NCBI RefSeq assembly: GCF_950023065.1
Contig: NC_088677.1
Coordinates: 22,837,230-22,901,229 of the forward strand
Length of the DNA: 64,000 nucleotides
Source of the DNA: Planococcus citri
Lineage: Eukaryota; Arthropoda; Insecta; Hemiptera; Pseudococcidae
Reading direction: 5' to 3'
Shown here: positions 40,255 to 52,691 of the stretch, one piece after another
Layout: the number at the start of each line of letters is the position of its first letter
How positions within the stretch are numbered: position 1 is the stretch's first letter
Made by a program: the position numbers and the translations under genes
The notes under the pieces: generated by a model
The model's input: only the letters and a program-made list of their open reading frames with translations
Databases searched by the model: none
Told to the model about the DNA's origin: nothing

Positions 40255-40896
40255 ATGGATACCGTCTACAGAATCGAAGGTAAGCGCGAAAGCGATGTCA
40301 TCATCTTTTCTCGTAGGAATAGTTTAATTTATTTAGATTATTTTAGGCTATTTCAATGTTTAATTTAGATCCCGCAAGCAAGAACTCTGTAACCCGTCTC
40401 GTGTAGACAACTAACCAAAAAGTCTATACCCATTTGGAAATTCAGAGATGACATGTCCTGTTCGGTATCGACGTCGATACACCCACAGGAGGGTCTAGCT
40501 CTAGAGTACTGTACAGGATTAACGTTGGGGAAGCGGTAGTCCTTGTATCCTACTCTATCAAAATTTATTAAGGCAATTTGCTCAAAAACTTAGCTAATCC
40601 ATGTCGTTTATTCTATAGAATTTGAATCGAACAGGCAGGTAACATTGTGCCGTGTATGGTTCCAAGGAACCACACCGGCCAATTGCCACCGGCGCTACAT
40701 CGCCAACTCCGATCTGAAAACCTGGAAAACGAAGGCGTATGAAAATTACCTACGAATGAGGTTACCTCAAATTTGAGCGAGAGCAGAAGTGGATATCGAA
40801 TACTCAGCGGCAGCTTCAACGTCGGAAACAAAGAAACGGCGTACCGTACTCGATGCCGAATTAGTTGAGGTGATGCATAGATTAACAATAGAATGA
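40255..40896 (+). pseudogene. Two-exon gene with in-frame TGA
   Basis: Exon 1 40255-40279 (MDTVYRIE, donor GAAG|GTAAGC). Exon 2 starts at 40619 after TTTATTCTATAG. The joined frame (phase 1) reads FESNRQVTLCRVWFQGTTPA, NCHRRYIANSDLKTWKTKAY, then TGA at 40774-40776 (codon 61), then stays in frame through AEVDIEYSAAASTSETKKRR and ends EVMHRLTIE-stop at 40896. Coding-like GC content and the KKRR basic patch suggest a real former protein of ~100 residues, perhaps nuclear. No family is recognised. A CAG|GTAACA donor also lies inside exon 2. Confidence 0.5.
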
Positions 40897-42126
40897 ATCT
40901 GAAAACTATTGTTCTCTATGATTGATCGATTTCGACTGTAAATTTCTACCACATAGTATTCTCGCCTTATCCTTTAGTATTTTTTTTTACATTCCTTATT
41001 CGTCGTAATTTAGTTACCTAATTTTTCATTATGATTTTGTTTTCTTTTCTGAAAATAGAAGAACTGTCTTCTATTTTACTTTTTTTTATTATTTTTTTTA
41101 TTTTTTTTTTGTCTTTTCTTTTATGTTAATCCAAAAAGTATTGGACTAAAGTATTGTAAAAATGTGACGTAAACAACTGCGTTTCGTCTCCTTCATTTTT
41201 TTATTTTTTGATTTTCTCTGATTTTCGCCCATTATTTGTTTTGTTGTATTTTGATTAATTGTGTACAAAGTTGATTTTTTTTTGGTGTCTAAACATTCCG
41301 GTGAATTTTGAGATAACGTTTGTGAAAAGATATAAAAGTTATATGTATCAAATAATGAATTAGGAGTGTATTGATAGATTAGGTATTACATAGGATATCA
41401 TACTTTTTACCTAATATATAGATAGACATCAGTTACGTATTTTGGTAAATAAAATTATTCCTACCTCAAATCGCAGTACGTATTCGATCACCAAGTCTTT
41501 TGTAACGATGGCGACATCTAAAAATCGGAAAAGTCTTCTGTTGGACGCAAAATTGGTGTATCTTGATTCTTTCTTCTCTCTGGAAATTCTGTAAAAATCA
41601 AAATTCATTAGTAATCAAAATTTACTACAAAAATTATTTATTTGGCATCTCGTAAAAATTACATAGGGATATAATTAAGAAATGTGAGAAAATTTGAATA
41701 ATAACGATAAAATTCAAAATAAACCGCGAATGTTGTTGTTTTCCTCTCTTCCTTCCTAAAAATTTCCCACTGTTACCTAAAAATTCCTAACAAAAATCCC
41801 AAGTAACCAAAATTCTCCCATTATTTCATACTTTGATTTTTCTTATCAGTCATCGAAAAGAATACATTACTGAAAACACGTGTTTTCAACTAATTGACTA
41901 ATTTTTTCTTTTATTTGTTTATCATTATAGCATTTTAGAGAAAGAAGATAGTAGATCAAAGAAGAAAAACCTACAGACAGGAATCGCTCAAGTAAAATCT
42001 TCTTAACATATAACATTGACGAACAGAGAACTGAACGGAACGGAACGGAGTGCAAGTTCTAACTGGACAAAGGAAAGGACGACTAGACGAGACGAGTACG
42101 AAGACGAACACAGAACAAAGAACATA
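40897..42126. other. Mostly gene-free stretch
   Basis: T-rich 40980-41110. A weak first-exon candidate at 41508 (MATSKNRKSLLLDAKLVYLD, donor-like ATTCT|GTAAAA at 41591) follows a CpG-containing patch. The rest is AT-rich without recognised signals. Confidence 0.35.
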
Positions 42127-42687
42127 AGACATTATTGGTATTACGTCACAATGAGGCATAATAGTTCTTGCTGTGCGCTGATTGGCTGGTTGGTTTATTA
42201 ATAATTATCAGTCAAGTTGGCGCAAAATTACGTCTAATTAATCAAATATCTAAGTTAGTACTGAGAATAATTGAAAAGTGATTAAATATTTGAAATCTAA
42301 GCATCGGAAAATCCATATACTTAAGGAGTTGAAAAAAAACTGTATCGGGAATTTACAGAAAATAAATCAATTATCAGTGTCGCGAATTGTGCTCTCTGTT
42401 TACAATGATAAAAACGGAAAAACCACAATTCCTAACACTGATAAACGATTTATTTCGCGAGAATTTCCACTTCATTCATTTTTGAACTTTTCATGTATGT
42501 TTTCAGATGCGTAGATTTCAAATATCTAATTACTTTTTAATTATTCTCAGTAATTACTGAGATATTTGATTAATTAGACGTAATTTTGCGCCAACTTGAC
42601 TGATAATTCAATAACAAACCAACCAGCCAATCAGTGCACAGCAAGAACCATTATGCCTCATTGTGACGTAATACCAATATAATGTCT
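42127..42687. mobile_element. Foldback MITE with ~180-bp arms
   Basis: Left arm 42127-42302 (AGACATTATTGGTATTACGT..., GCTGATTGGCTGGTTGG, GGCGCAAAATTACGTC) is mirrored at 42510-42687. Loop of about 200 bp. The right tip has an extra AT. ORFs on the arms are mirror artefacts. Confidence 0.88.
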
Positions 42688-42719
42688 ATCGACATAATAT
42701 GGACATAATGAGCATTATT

Positions 42720-45200
42720 GCATTGCAAATTATTGGCGTCATCATGAGAAAAAATATATTTCAATTGTTAATTGGGCTTTTCTAAACATGGTTGTTACTC
42801 AAATATTAAAATAACGCACATTACGCTCAACAGTCAACACGGTTGCTTTCTGGCGACGCAAACGACGAAATGTATATTGAATGCATTAACCAAACGTCGC
42901 GAGTGTCCAAACGATGCGTTGATGGTTAAAATATTCCTCGGAGCGCATCACTTATGCTTTGAATGTTGTCAAAGTCAAATGTCGTCAGACTGTCGTTAAG
43001 GCGACCTTTTCACGTCAAATTGCGAATTTTCTAAGGCGTACGTCCATGTTGGCAAATTCTTCCGAAGATTTCCTCCATCAACGCATCATTTGCACACTCA
43101 CAACGTTTGGTCCATGCACTCGACTAATTTCCTGGTTGTGTGATAAAATTAACACAATAATGCAATTGAAAGAACGTCTGCTACGACGACTAGGGTGTAC
43201 CTTATTTGTATAGTGAAAAAAAAAATTCGATTTTTTTCGCTCCCACCCCCAAAAACATGACCACAGGTGAGAAAATAATACCCTGAAAATTTCAGCCCCC
43301 TAGGTGAAAAAAAAGTCGTGCCGGTGGGCCCCCCAATTTCCCCATTATATGAAAAAATCGAAGTATCAGGCAAAATTTTTAAAATTGTGAACTTTCTAGT
43401 TCTAACACCTCAGTTAAGTCCCTACTTACGTAAAATCAACCTACATACCAATTTTAGCCCCCTATCTCCACCCAAGACTAACCAGTGGATTAGAGGGGAG
43501 AGCTCATATTTATGAGGTACTAGTGAAAAAATATTTAATGACACCCTAAATTGTTGTCTGGTTTCACAAGAAAAATTTCTCCAATCACGTTAGTAAAAAT
43601 GAGTCGTGCTAGGGAGCACACACCCCCCCCCCCCATCTCAAGATATAAAAGAAATCAGAAAAATTGACATTTTTACATATTTTTTTTTTCACATCATAAT
43701 CCATGGATTTGGTCCATTTTTATTAGAAATACTGTTAACTATTTTTATGACCTGTCTACATAATGAAAAGGTGGAACTTGTCTCATTCCCCAGAAAATGA
43801 AAAAAGATGAATATTATTATTTATTACATTTTTTTCTTCCATATTTTAATCCTTGGATTTGGTCGATCTTCATCAGAAAAGCACTACCTATGTCAGACTT
43901 TTAAAAACTTGTAGAAAATGGACGAATTTCTGAATTTCAACTTTGAGAAACATTGAAGCGACGTTTTGTCATAAAATTACCTATGTCAAATTTTCACAGA
44001 AGACTTATTGACGTTCTGATATTTTGTAATGTAAGACTTGAAAACTTGGAAAAAATCGTCAAGAATCCCTATCAATGAGATTTCATTTTCAAGTTTAGAG
44101 CAAAAAACATATCCATGACTTAAAACTATCTTTGCAGAGGAGACTTCACCACTATTCCAAAAAAAAATTCAACTTTGTGGATCTTTATCATTTATGTAGG
44201 TGGTGAGTATTGTAGAGGGGACAAAGAAAAGGGTTTTCTGGAAAAGAGAATTATCTATAAGCAATCTGCACAGGAAACATTTTCACCTAATTACGAGTAG
44301 GTACCTATAGACATCAATTTTCATATTTCTCAATATTCTTCAATTTTGGGGGCCTCATAAAAGAGGACCACCATCATTTGGAGGACAAAAGGGTGCTTTT
44401 CTTGAAAAAGTGGTTATCTAAAAGTACTCTGCTCAGAAATGAGACATTACCAAAAAATTTGCATACCTTAGATATGAATTTTTCATTTTTTTGTTGATTT
44501 TTTTCAATTTTGAGGGGCTTTATAGGTAACCAACCAACATGGTTTGGGAGCCCGGAGGAAGGTTTTTCTTGAAAAATGGTTTATTCAGAAAGATTCTGCA
44601 CATAAATAAAAGATTTTCAAAAAATTTCTACAGACATCAATTTTTAATATTTTTTTAATTTTTCCCAAATTTGAGAGGCTCCATGCAAGAGAGCCAAAAT
44701 CATTTGGGAGTCCAACAATGGTTTTTTCTTGAAAAGGTGGTTATGTAGAACAATTTTAATGTAAAAATGAGATATTTTCATCAAATTTTCCAGAACTTTG
44801 ATTTATTATCATTTGTTGTGATTTTTTCAACTTTGAGGGGCTCCTTACTACAGGGCCAATATGGTTTGAAGGGCCCGGGAAATTTTTTTCTTAAAAAGGG
44901 GATTATTTAGAAACATTCTGGCGCAGAAACAAAAAAATTTCATGAATAGAACTTTTTTCTGATTTTTTCCCCACTTAGGGGGCTACCGGCACCACTTTTT
45001 TTATATATAGGGGAAAAATAAAAAATAGGGAATTATTTTCTCACCTGAGGTCATGTTTTTGGGGGGGGGGGGTGGGAGCTACAAATTTCAAACTTTTCAA
45101 AATAAGGTACACCCTAACGACGACGTTACAATGCATTATGCAAGCGATAAGAAATGCAGGATAGGAATTTTTGTGTTTGAATGTATTTCGGATCGAATAG
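42720..45200 (+). pseudogene. Decayed coding region, CpG-rich, split by a foldback element
   Basis: 42772-42999 reads NIKITHITLNSQHGCFLATQ, LNALTKRRECPNDALMVKIF, HHLCFECCQSQ. A frame shift near 42990 continues as FSRQIANFLRRTSMLANSSE and INTIMQLKERLLRR, which resumes after the insertion as RYNALCKR-stop (45125-45145). Amino-acid make-up looks protein-like and the CpG-rich style resembles the virus-like block at 1-4 kb and not its neighbours. Possible second viral relic; no family named. Confidence 0.35.
43191..45116. mobile_element. Large hAT-type foldback element
   Basis: Ends TAGGGTGTACCTTATTT and complement. ACGACGAC flanks both sides (43183-43190 and 45117-45124), an 8-bp duplication. 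Arms of ~150 bp include CAAAAACATGACC...GGTGAGAAAATAAT. The interior 44160-44950 has about five diverged ~160-bp tandem units (TTTGAGGGGCTCC..., TTTCTTGAAAA..GTGGTTAT). No transposase. Confidence 0.88.
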
Positions 45201-45214
45201 GTTACCACTACATA

Positions 45215-45371
45215 CAGGGTGCCCAGAAATATCGAGTACCCCTAAAGAAAGTTTTTCAATAAAATTATAGGTTGGCAACGTGAAATAGATGCATATGATT
45301 GGTGGAATGCTATCTCTCCAGTCCAACAACCAATACTTTTTTAGGGGTACTCGATATTTCTGGGCACCCTG
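45215..45371. mobile_element. 157-bp MITE
   Basis: CAGGGTGCCCAGAAATATCG at the left and its complement at the right, arms ~32 bp (to ACCCCTAAA). No clear target duplication and no ORF. Confidence 0.9.
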
Positions 45372-46814
45372 TGCAACGTACCAGTACCTACATTGTACTC
45401 TTATGTTGAAGAGAAAAGATTCGCTTAGAAAGCAATATTCGAAGAATTCTACGATCTAAACTTAGGGTACTCTTTCTTACAAAGTAACGATTACAGATTG
45501 TGAAGGGTTCGTCATGTCTTTTTATTTTCAACATAAGTAGGCAATAAAATGGTAAGTAAGAAACGGTATACCAACGACTAATCCTCGAATAACGTAATCA
45601 TAACGAAGCGATAACTGTGACTCAACTTACTTCTCACTTATTTTACCGATTATTTTTTTCTTAATAACCCTTTTACTCTACTTACATACGGTTTAGATAA
45701 AGGCGACACTGCTGAAAAACCCAATCTCAAGCACAAGTGGTGTAAGAAAAAACAAGAGAGGAAATGCCATCAATATATTCGTAATATTTCAATTCAACAT
45801 GACATGATATCTCTATCAGTATCAGCCATTTCTTCCCACAGACTTCGTCATCTCGTAGCTATTCAGTTGATAGGCTTGATATTCTCATATTTTTTCAGTT
45901 TCCAACTACATAGTTGGTGCTGGGAAAAGCCAAGGTCCCTCATCCCTCACGTCTTGCATTTAAAATTTTAAATCCTTATCAGATGTGCTAAACGCACATT
46001 AGATACCAGACATAATTCTACATAATTCGCACACCATTTCAGTCAATAGTACGAAACCCTGTGATTTTAATATCAATTGTCGTTTTGTTTTTATTTTCAT
46101 CTCGTTATTACTATTCGACACAATTTCTGAATACTTTACCTACCTAGTACTTGAGACTAATATTGTTGATTTTTTCTCATCTTTCGCGATTCACCTATAA
46201 TTTTGCTGGTTTTCTGCTAATTTTTAAAGCTATTCTTACGATGCATTTTTTCTACAGATTCATTTCATATCTTAATAGTTCCCATACATATCCTCAAAAG
46301 ATGCCCTACTATTCTCAAATACCAAAAATTTCTACCTACCTACTGTGATACCAAATTTTAAAATTCCACCATTCTATCCACCCAATAATTTCGAACTCTG
46401 CTGCATTTCGACGATCCTCTTTTCCCAAATTTTAGCAGCTGTAATAGTATTCGTTGTCGTGAATTTATTGTTATTTTTTTACCTACATATCTTCTAAGTT
46501 GCCTATTTTTAGCATTTTTTTTTTTGAATCGTCATTGTGATTTTTTTACCTTGTATGCAGATCTTGTTTTTATTCATAAGGCTGACTACTGATAGATGAT
46601 ACCTTTTAGTACATTTTTGTCGTTGTGTTTTTACAGGGTTGTCCACTCATGTCTGGATCTGTCAATCCGCCAAAATAATAAAAAGTACGTATACATTTGA
46701 ATAATGATTGGTTAGGTGTACTATGTACAATATCAATTGCAAATATATTTTTCGATCAAATTTTTAGCTGTCGTTTTGGAATTCAATATTAAGAAGACCT
46801 AGAAGACCGTCCGA
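45372..46814. other. Gene-free stretch
   Basis: AT-rich and without detectable element edges. A TTTTTACAGG acceptor-like site near 46630 and the coding-like sequence at 46815 suggest that an exon may start here. Confidence 0.35.
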
Positions 46815-47093
46815 GTGTGGTTAAAAAATAAGGGAGAAAACACAAAAAACCTGCTGATGAACGAGAACGACTCCAACGTGAACAAATCCAACACCAACAA
46901 AAACAAAGGCAGATGCCTAGTAAAGCAAACTTACCACTCGAGAAGCTCTTCTAGGCGATTTTCACACGCAAAATTACATCGCGAAAACGAAATCACGACT
47001 ATCGATGAAGAATATGAAAATTTAGCTGACCGTTTCTCGTCACCATTACCATCCATTACGGATCGCATTCGACTCGGCACGAAAAAACCTTGA
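46815..47093 (+). CDS. Asn/Lys-rich hypothetical ORF
   Basis: 92 codons. The first half is Asn/Lys-rich low complexity (NENDSNVNKSNTNKNKGR); the second half is better (SSRRFSHAKLHRENEITTID, ADRFSSPLPSITDRIRLG). A GC-richer region of about 400 bases (46800-47240) with CGA/ACG words surrounds it, which could be a 5' region of a host gene. No domain; no acceptor or donor fits clearly. Confidence 0.3.
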   Translation: MWLKNKGENTKNLLMNENDSNVNKSNTNKNKGRCLVKQTYHSRSSSRRFSHAKLHRENEITTIDEEYENLADRFSSPLPSITDRIRLGTKKP

Positions 47094-47952
47094 AAAACCC
47101 ACAAAGCGAATACCACGAAGCACGATGAAAAACTAAACCACACTAAACACACACATAACTGAAGAAACGACGAGAAACGACTACACGACCGCTTACCGCT
47201 TCGGCGCTTCGATTCGATCACATTGGCAAAGGCAAACAGCAGAGACTGCAGAGAGACTCATCCTACACAACTGCACAAGGGCCTATCAGCAGACTAGTCC
47301 CGTCAATCTGTCGCCAAGTACTCAACACTCGACTACTGGCAGACTGGCACAGGCACAACGCACAACACCACAAAGAAACCAGATAAGAAGAAGACGAATG
47401 CATTTATAACGAGACAGGAGTCGAGTTCGTCAAGTTCCAAGAAAAATTGAAAAGAAAACTACACTACTACGCAGTGGCACCCCACCACTCTAGCATAGTA
47501 GCATTCGAACTAATTCGAACGCAACTGACTGCACGTGCACAGGATTGGCTTGGGGAGGGGAGGGGTGACGCAGTAAACCCAGCCCAGCAGAGCAAGCGAA
47601 AAAATTAAAAATCCTATATTTCTTCCAAAGTGATAATTTCTTCCCTTCTTGAGTTCTTGTTCTTGTTGCAAAACTAAATTCATTATGAACAGTTTTGAAC
47701 AGTTTTGAACAGGAAATTTTTTGTTCCTCCTACTGTCTTCACTACATACACACTTACACAGTACACACAACTTTAATTTTTATTACATAATGGACGAAAA
47801 AATTGAAAAACACTTCATTGAAAATTTTAACCGCCTTGTGTTGAATTTCATTCTGCGATCGCACCACTTGAAAAAAATCTGTTGATCTTGTGCTAGCCTA
47901 AGTGTATGGTTATAGTGAAGCAGAGCCGCGCAGAGCCAAGCAAAGTCACTAA
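47094..47952. other. GC-richer non-coding stretch
   Basis: CA-rich and CGA-rich to 47480, then AT-rich. No exon, repeat edge or RNA gene seen. A (CACAA)-rich section at 47340-47380 is low complexity. Confidence 0.35.
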
Positions 47953-50900
47953 TAGTCGGGGGGGGCCCGCATAAGAATCACATGTACCCCCCTGCCGATT
48001 CTCCGGGACAACTTTTTTCTTAAAGGGGAAGTCCTAAGGAACATTTCTAGCCCTTGTCCTCAAAAAAAAAAGTGGCGCTACTTACAAAATGGCGGCCATT
48101 TTGATTGACAGGTCAGCCGAAATCGCAGGTTTTGCGTTCCAACATAGAACTTTCACGGAATTTTTTAAACCGTACAAAGGTAGATCGAAAGAGCAGGCAA
48201 AAATTCATCACCTGTCAAAATTTCAAGTGCTTAAGTGTTTTTTTCGATTTCTGGAGAATTTTCAAAAATCAAATGTTGGCCAAAATGTGAGAAAAAAATC
48301 AAAATTTTACCAAATCGACCTAGAAATCTGAAATTTGAGATATGTACTATTTTCGACCTGCCAAATCGATTGGAAACTGTTTCAAACCGTTTTGAGCAGT
48401 TCTGGAGCCTCCAGCAGATTTTTGAAACTCGAAATTCTCTCAAAATTTCATCAAATGGAGTTGGAAAGCCGAAATTCATTCTGCAAACTAATTTCAATAC
48501 GCTATGAAGTCGACTGCAGGTAATTTTCAAGTCGTTTTGGAGCCTCCAGCAGATTTTTGAAACTCGAAATTCTCTCAAAATTTCATCAAATGGAGTTGGA
48601 AAGCCAAAATTCATTCTGCAAACTAATTTCAATACGCTATGAAGTCGACTGCAGGTAATTTTCAAGTCGTTTTGGAGCCTCCAGCGATTTTTTAAAAATT
48701 ACTGGAGACTCCAGCAGATTTTTGAAACTCGAAATTCTCACAAAATTTCATCACATGGAGTTGGAAAGCCGAAATTCATTCTGCAAACTAATTTCAATAC
48801 GCTATGAAGTCGACTGCAGGTAATTTTCAAGTCGTTTTGGAGCCTCCAGCAATTTTTTGAAAATTACTAGAGATTCCAGCAGATTTTTGAAACTCGAAAT
48901 TCTCACAAAATTTCATCACATGGAGTTGGAAAGCCGAAATTCATTTTACAAACTAATTTTAATACGCTATGAAGTCGACTGCAGGTAATTTTCAAGTCGT
49001 TTTGGAGCCTCCAGCAATTTTTTGAAAATTACTGGAGCGTCCAGTAGATTTTTGAAACTTGAAATTTCTCCAAAATTTCATCAAAATAAGGTTAGCAAGC
49101 TGAAATTACGAGTAACTCTGCACTTCAATTTTAACACCTTCTGAAGACGACTTCAGGCGAGTTGAAGTAATTTTGGAGCCACCAGTGACTTTTTGAAAAG
49201 TTTCATCGCGTTTTTAGGAGAATTGAAATTTCGAAAAAGTAGCTGGAAGTTTCAAAACCACTTGAAACCACCATGCAGTCGACTTCATATTGTATTGAAA
49301 TTAGTTTGCAGAGTAAATTTCGACTTGCTAACCCTATTTGATGAAATTTTGGGGAAATTTCAAGTTTCAAAAATCTACAGGAGGCTCCAGTAATTTTCAA
49401 AAAATTGCTGGAGGCTCCAAAACGACTTGAAAATTACCTGCAGTCGACTTCATAGCGTATTAAAATTAGTTTGTAAAATGAATTTCGGCTTTCCAACTCC
49501 ATGTGATGAAATTTTGTGAGAATTTCGAGTTTCCAAAATCTGCTGGAGTCTCCAGTAATTTTCAAAAAATTGCTGGAGGCTCCAAAACGACTTGAAAATC
49601 ACCTGCAGTCGACTTCATAGCGTATTGAAATTAGTTTGCAGAATGAATTTCGGCTTTCCATCTCCATTTGATGAAATTTTGAGAGAATTTCGAGTTTCAA
49701 AAATCTGCTGGAGGCTCCAGAACTGCTCAAAACGGTTTGAAACAGTTTCCAATCGATTTGGCAGGTCGAAAATAGGACATATCTCAAATTTCAGATTTCT
49801 AGGTCAATTTGGTAAAATTTTGATTTTTTTCTCACATTTTGGCCAACATTTGATTTTTGAAAATTCACCAAAAATCGAAAAAGGCTCTTTAGCACTTGAA
49901 ATTTTGACAGGTAATGAATTTTTGCCTGCTCTTTCGATCTACCTTTGTACGGTTTAAAAAATTCCGTGAAAGTCCTATGTTGGAACGCAAAACCTGCGAT
50001 TTCGGCTGACCTGCCAATCAAAATGGCGGCCATTTTGATTGACAGGCAGCCGAAATCGCAGATTTTGCGTTCCAACATAGGACTTGCTCAACATTTTTCA
50101 AACTGTACAAAGGTAGATCGAAAGATCAAGCAAAAGTTTATCACGTGTCAAAATTTCAAGTGCCAAAGTGCGTTTTTCGATTTTTGGTGAATTTTTGAAA
50201 ATCAAATTTAGGCCAAAAATGTGGGAAAAAATCAAAATTTTACCAAATTGACCAAGAAAGCTGAAATTTTGGATATACCCTATTTTCGACATGCCAAATC
50301 GATTGGAAACGGTTTCAAACCGTTTTGAGCAGTTCTGGAGCCTCCAGTAGATTTTTGAAACTCGAAATTCCCACAAAATTTCACCAAAATGGAGTTGGAA
50401 AGCTGAAATTTATTCTGCAAACTAATTTCAATACGCTACGAAGTCAACTGCAGGGGAGTTTCAAGTCGTTTTGGAGCCTCCAGCGATTTTTTGAAAATTA
50501 CTGGAGCCTTCAGTAGATTTTTGAAACTTTAAATGTTCACAAAATTTCATCAAATGGGGATGGAAAGCTGAAATTTACTCTACGCTCCAATTTTAACACC
50601 CTCTGAAGACGACTTCAGGTAGGTTCAAATCATTTTGGAGCCTCCAGCACCTTTTTGAAAATTACTGGAGCCTTCAGTAGATTTTTGAAACTTTAAATGT
50701 TCACAAAATTTCATCAAATGGAGATGGAAAGCTGAAATTTACTCTACGCTCCAATTTTAACACCCTCTGAAGGCAACTTCAGGTAGGTTCAAATCATTTT
50801 GGAGCCTCCAGCGCCTTTTTGAAAATTACTGGAGCGTCCAGTAGATTTTGGAAACTTGAAATTCCCGCAACATTTTACCAAATGAAGTTGGCAAGCTAAA

Positions 50901-51812
50901 ATTTACTTCGCAAACTAATTTCAATAGGATATGAAGTCGACTACATGGTGGTTTCAAATGGTTTTAAAGGGTTTTGAAGCTTCCAGCTATTTCTTGGAAA
51001 TTTCAATTTTCCAAAAAGCACCATAAGACCTCTCAAAAAGTGACTGGAAGCTCCAAAACGACTTGAAATCCACGAGCAGACGAGTTCGTAGCGTATTAAA
51101 ATTAGTTTGCAGAATGAATTTTGACTTTCTAGTTTCTACCTGCGTTTGATGAAATTTTTAGGAAATTTAAAGTTTCAAAAATCTACTGAAGGCTCCAGTA
51201 ATTTTCAAAAAATCGCTGGAGGCTCCAAAACGACTTGAAACTCCCCTGCAGTTGACTTCGTAGCGTATTGAAATTAGTTTGCAGAATAAATTTCAGCTTT
51301 CCAACTCCATTTTGGTGAAATTTTGTGGGAATTTCGAGTTTCAAAAATCTACTGGAGGCTCCAGAACTGCTCAAAACGGTTTGAAACAGTTTCCAATCGA
51401 TTTGGCATGTCGAAAATAGGGTATATCCAAAATTTCAGCTTTCTTGGTCAATTTGGTAAAATTTTGATTTTTTCCCACATTTTTGGCCTAAATTTGATTT
51501 TCAAAAATTCACCAAAAATCGAAAAACGCACTTTGGCACTTGAAATTTTGACAGGTGATAAACTTTTGCTTGATCTTTCGATCTACCTTTGTACAGTTTG
51601 AAAAATGTTGAGCAAGTCCTATGTTGGAACGCAAAATCTGCGATTTCGGCTGACCTGTCAATCAAAATGGCCGCCATTTTGTAAGTAGGGCCACTTTTTT
51701 TTTTGAGTACAAGTGTTAGAAATGTTCCTTAGGACTCCCCCTTTAAGAAAAAAGTTGTCCCGGAGGATCGACGGGGGGGTGCAATTTATCCTCAAGTGGG
51801 CTCCCCGACTAT
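47953..51812. mobile_element. 3.9-kb double palindrome built of tandem repeats
   Basis: Outer ends ATAGTCGGGG / CCCCGACTAT and long matching tips (CCGGGACAACTTTTTTCTTA; AAAATGGCGGCCATTTTG; GCGTTCCAACATAG). The centre at ~50030 is itself palindromic (AAAATGGCGGCCATTTTG). Each half is again an inverted repeat (48089-49200 with 49200-50025; 50040-50940 with 51010-51665). Arms contain 3-5 tandem units of ~125-170 bp (TTTTGGAGCCTCCAGCAG...GAAGTCGACTGCAGG). Repeated ORFs across the units on both strands are artefacts. Confidence 0.9.
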
Positions 51813-51879
51813 ATGTATTCAATTAAATCCTGAATCGACATAATACTTACTTTGTTCTGTGAGAATCGAGTACCTAGTT

Positions 51880-52402
51880 CAATTTTTTATGTACTTTTAA
51901 AATTTCAGAATTTGAATGATGTTGCTTTGAAGGAAGTTGATTTTCAAAATGAAAACAGAACATGCCTATAAGCGAGCACGACAGTTCTTGAAAACTTGTA
52001 TTTCGAGAGGCATAAAAACGATGTTTTTTTGTGAGGAGTTTATTTTTTGGCTTTGAAACATCATTTCTTCAAAAATAAATTTCCATTTTGATTTTGAAAA
52101 AAAAATACAAGCCCGAGCGAAGCGAGGGCAAAAGCTTTCGAAAATTGATGTTTTGAAAAGTAAACATTTGTGTTTTTAAAATTCTGAAATTGTTTAATGA
52201 AGAAAATTCGCATGAAATCCTTTGAAGATGAGTTTAAAAAAAAAGATAATTTGAATAAAAAACAAGTTTTTTTCATGAAAAAAAAAAATAAATAAATAAA
52301 AAAGTGACTTTTTGGAAAGAAAAGTGACCAATAGTGACTTTTTGATGAAAAAAGTAACCAAAAGTGACTTTTCGTGAAAAAAGTGACCCGCTACGATGCC
52401 TG
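51880..52402. mobile_element. Truncated relative of the 38347 hAT element
   Basis: Shares the AATTTGAATGATGTT...GAAGGAAGTTGATTTT block, the GCGAAGCGAGGGCAAAAGCT word, AGTGACTTTTTGATGAAAAA and the right terminal GCTACGATGCCTG. The left end is missing. It lacks the 251-bp MITE and so shows the empty site. Confidence 0.9.
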
Positions 52403-52433
52403 ATATTATGTTTGAATTTTCTACAGTGCTGAG

Positions 52434-52683
52434 CAGAGATGGAACGATTGCCGATTATAATCGATTATGATCGATTATTCGGGTCCGATTAAATGACCGG
52501 GACATCGTCGATTAATCGGATTTCTTATTTCAGGCTTTTTGATTGGTCAATGGTACCGAACGCCCCGCATGACGTCTTGTTTTTTTGGCTGATTTAATCA
52601 GCCGATTATTCGCGGCGATTATGCTCCGATTATTTTGAAAAAAATAATCGATGTAGCATCGATTATAATCGATTCCATCTCTG
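52434..52683. mobile_element. 250-bp hAT-type MITE with 8-bp target duplication
   Basis: CAGAGATGGAACGATTG... and ...ATCGATTCCATCTCTG. GTGCTGAG at 52426-52433 and 52684-52691. The interior is full of AATCGATTAT words. Confidence 0.95.
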
Positions 52684-52691
52684 GTGCTGAG

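Noticed and set aside
48089..51601. Repeated ORFs such as the KITCSRLHSVLKLVCR series on both strands
   Set aside because: Open frames result from tandem units in a palindrome; the same peptide appears in mirrored arms with no start, stop or domain logic.
47953..51812. Tandem spaced units as a CRISPR array
   Set aside because: Repeats are long, contiguous and inverted in mirrored halves, with no unique equal-length spacers, in eukaryotic DNA.
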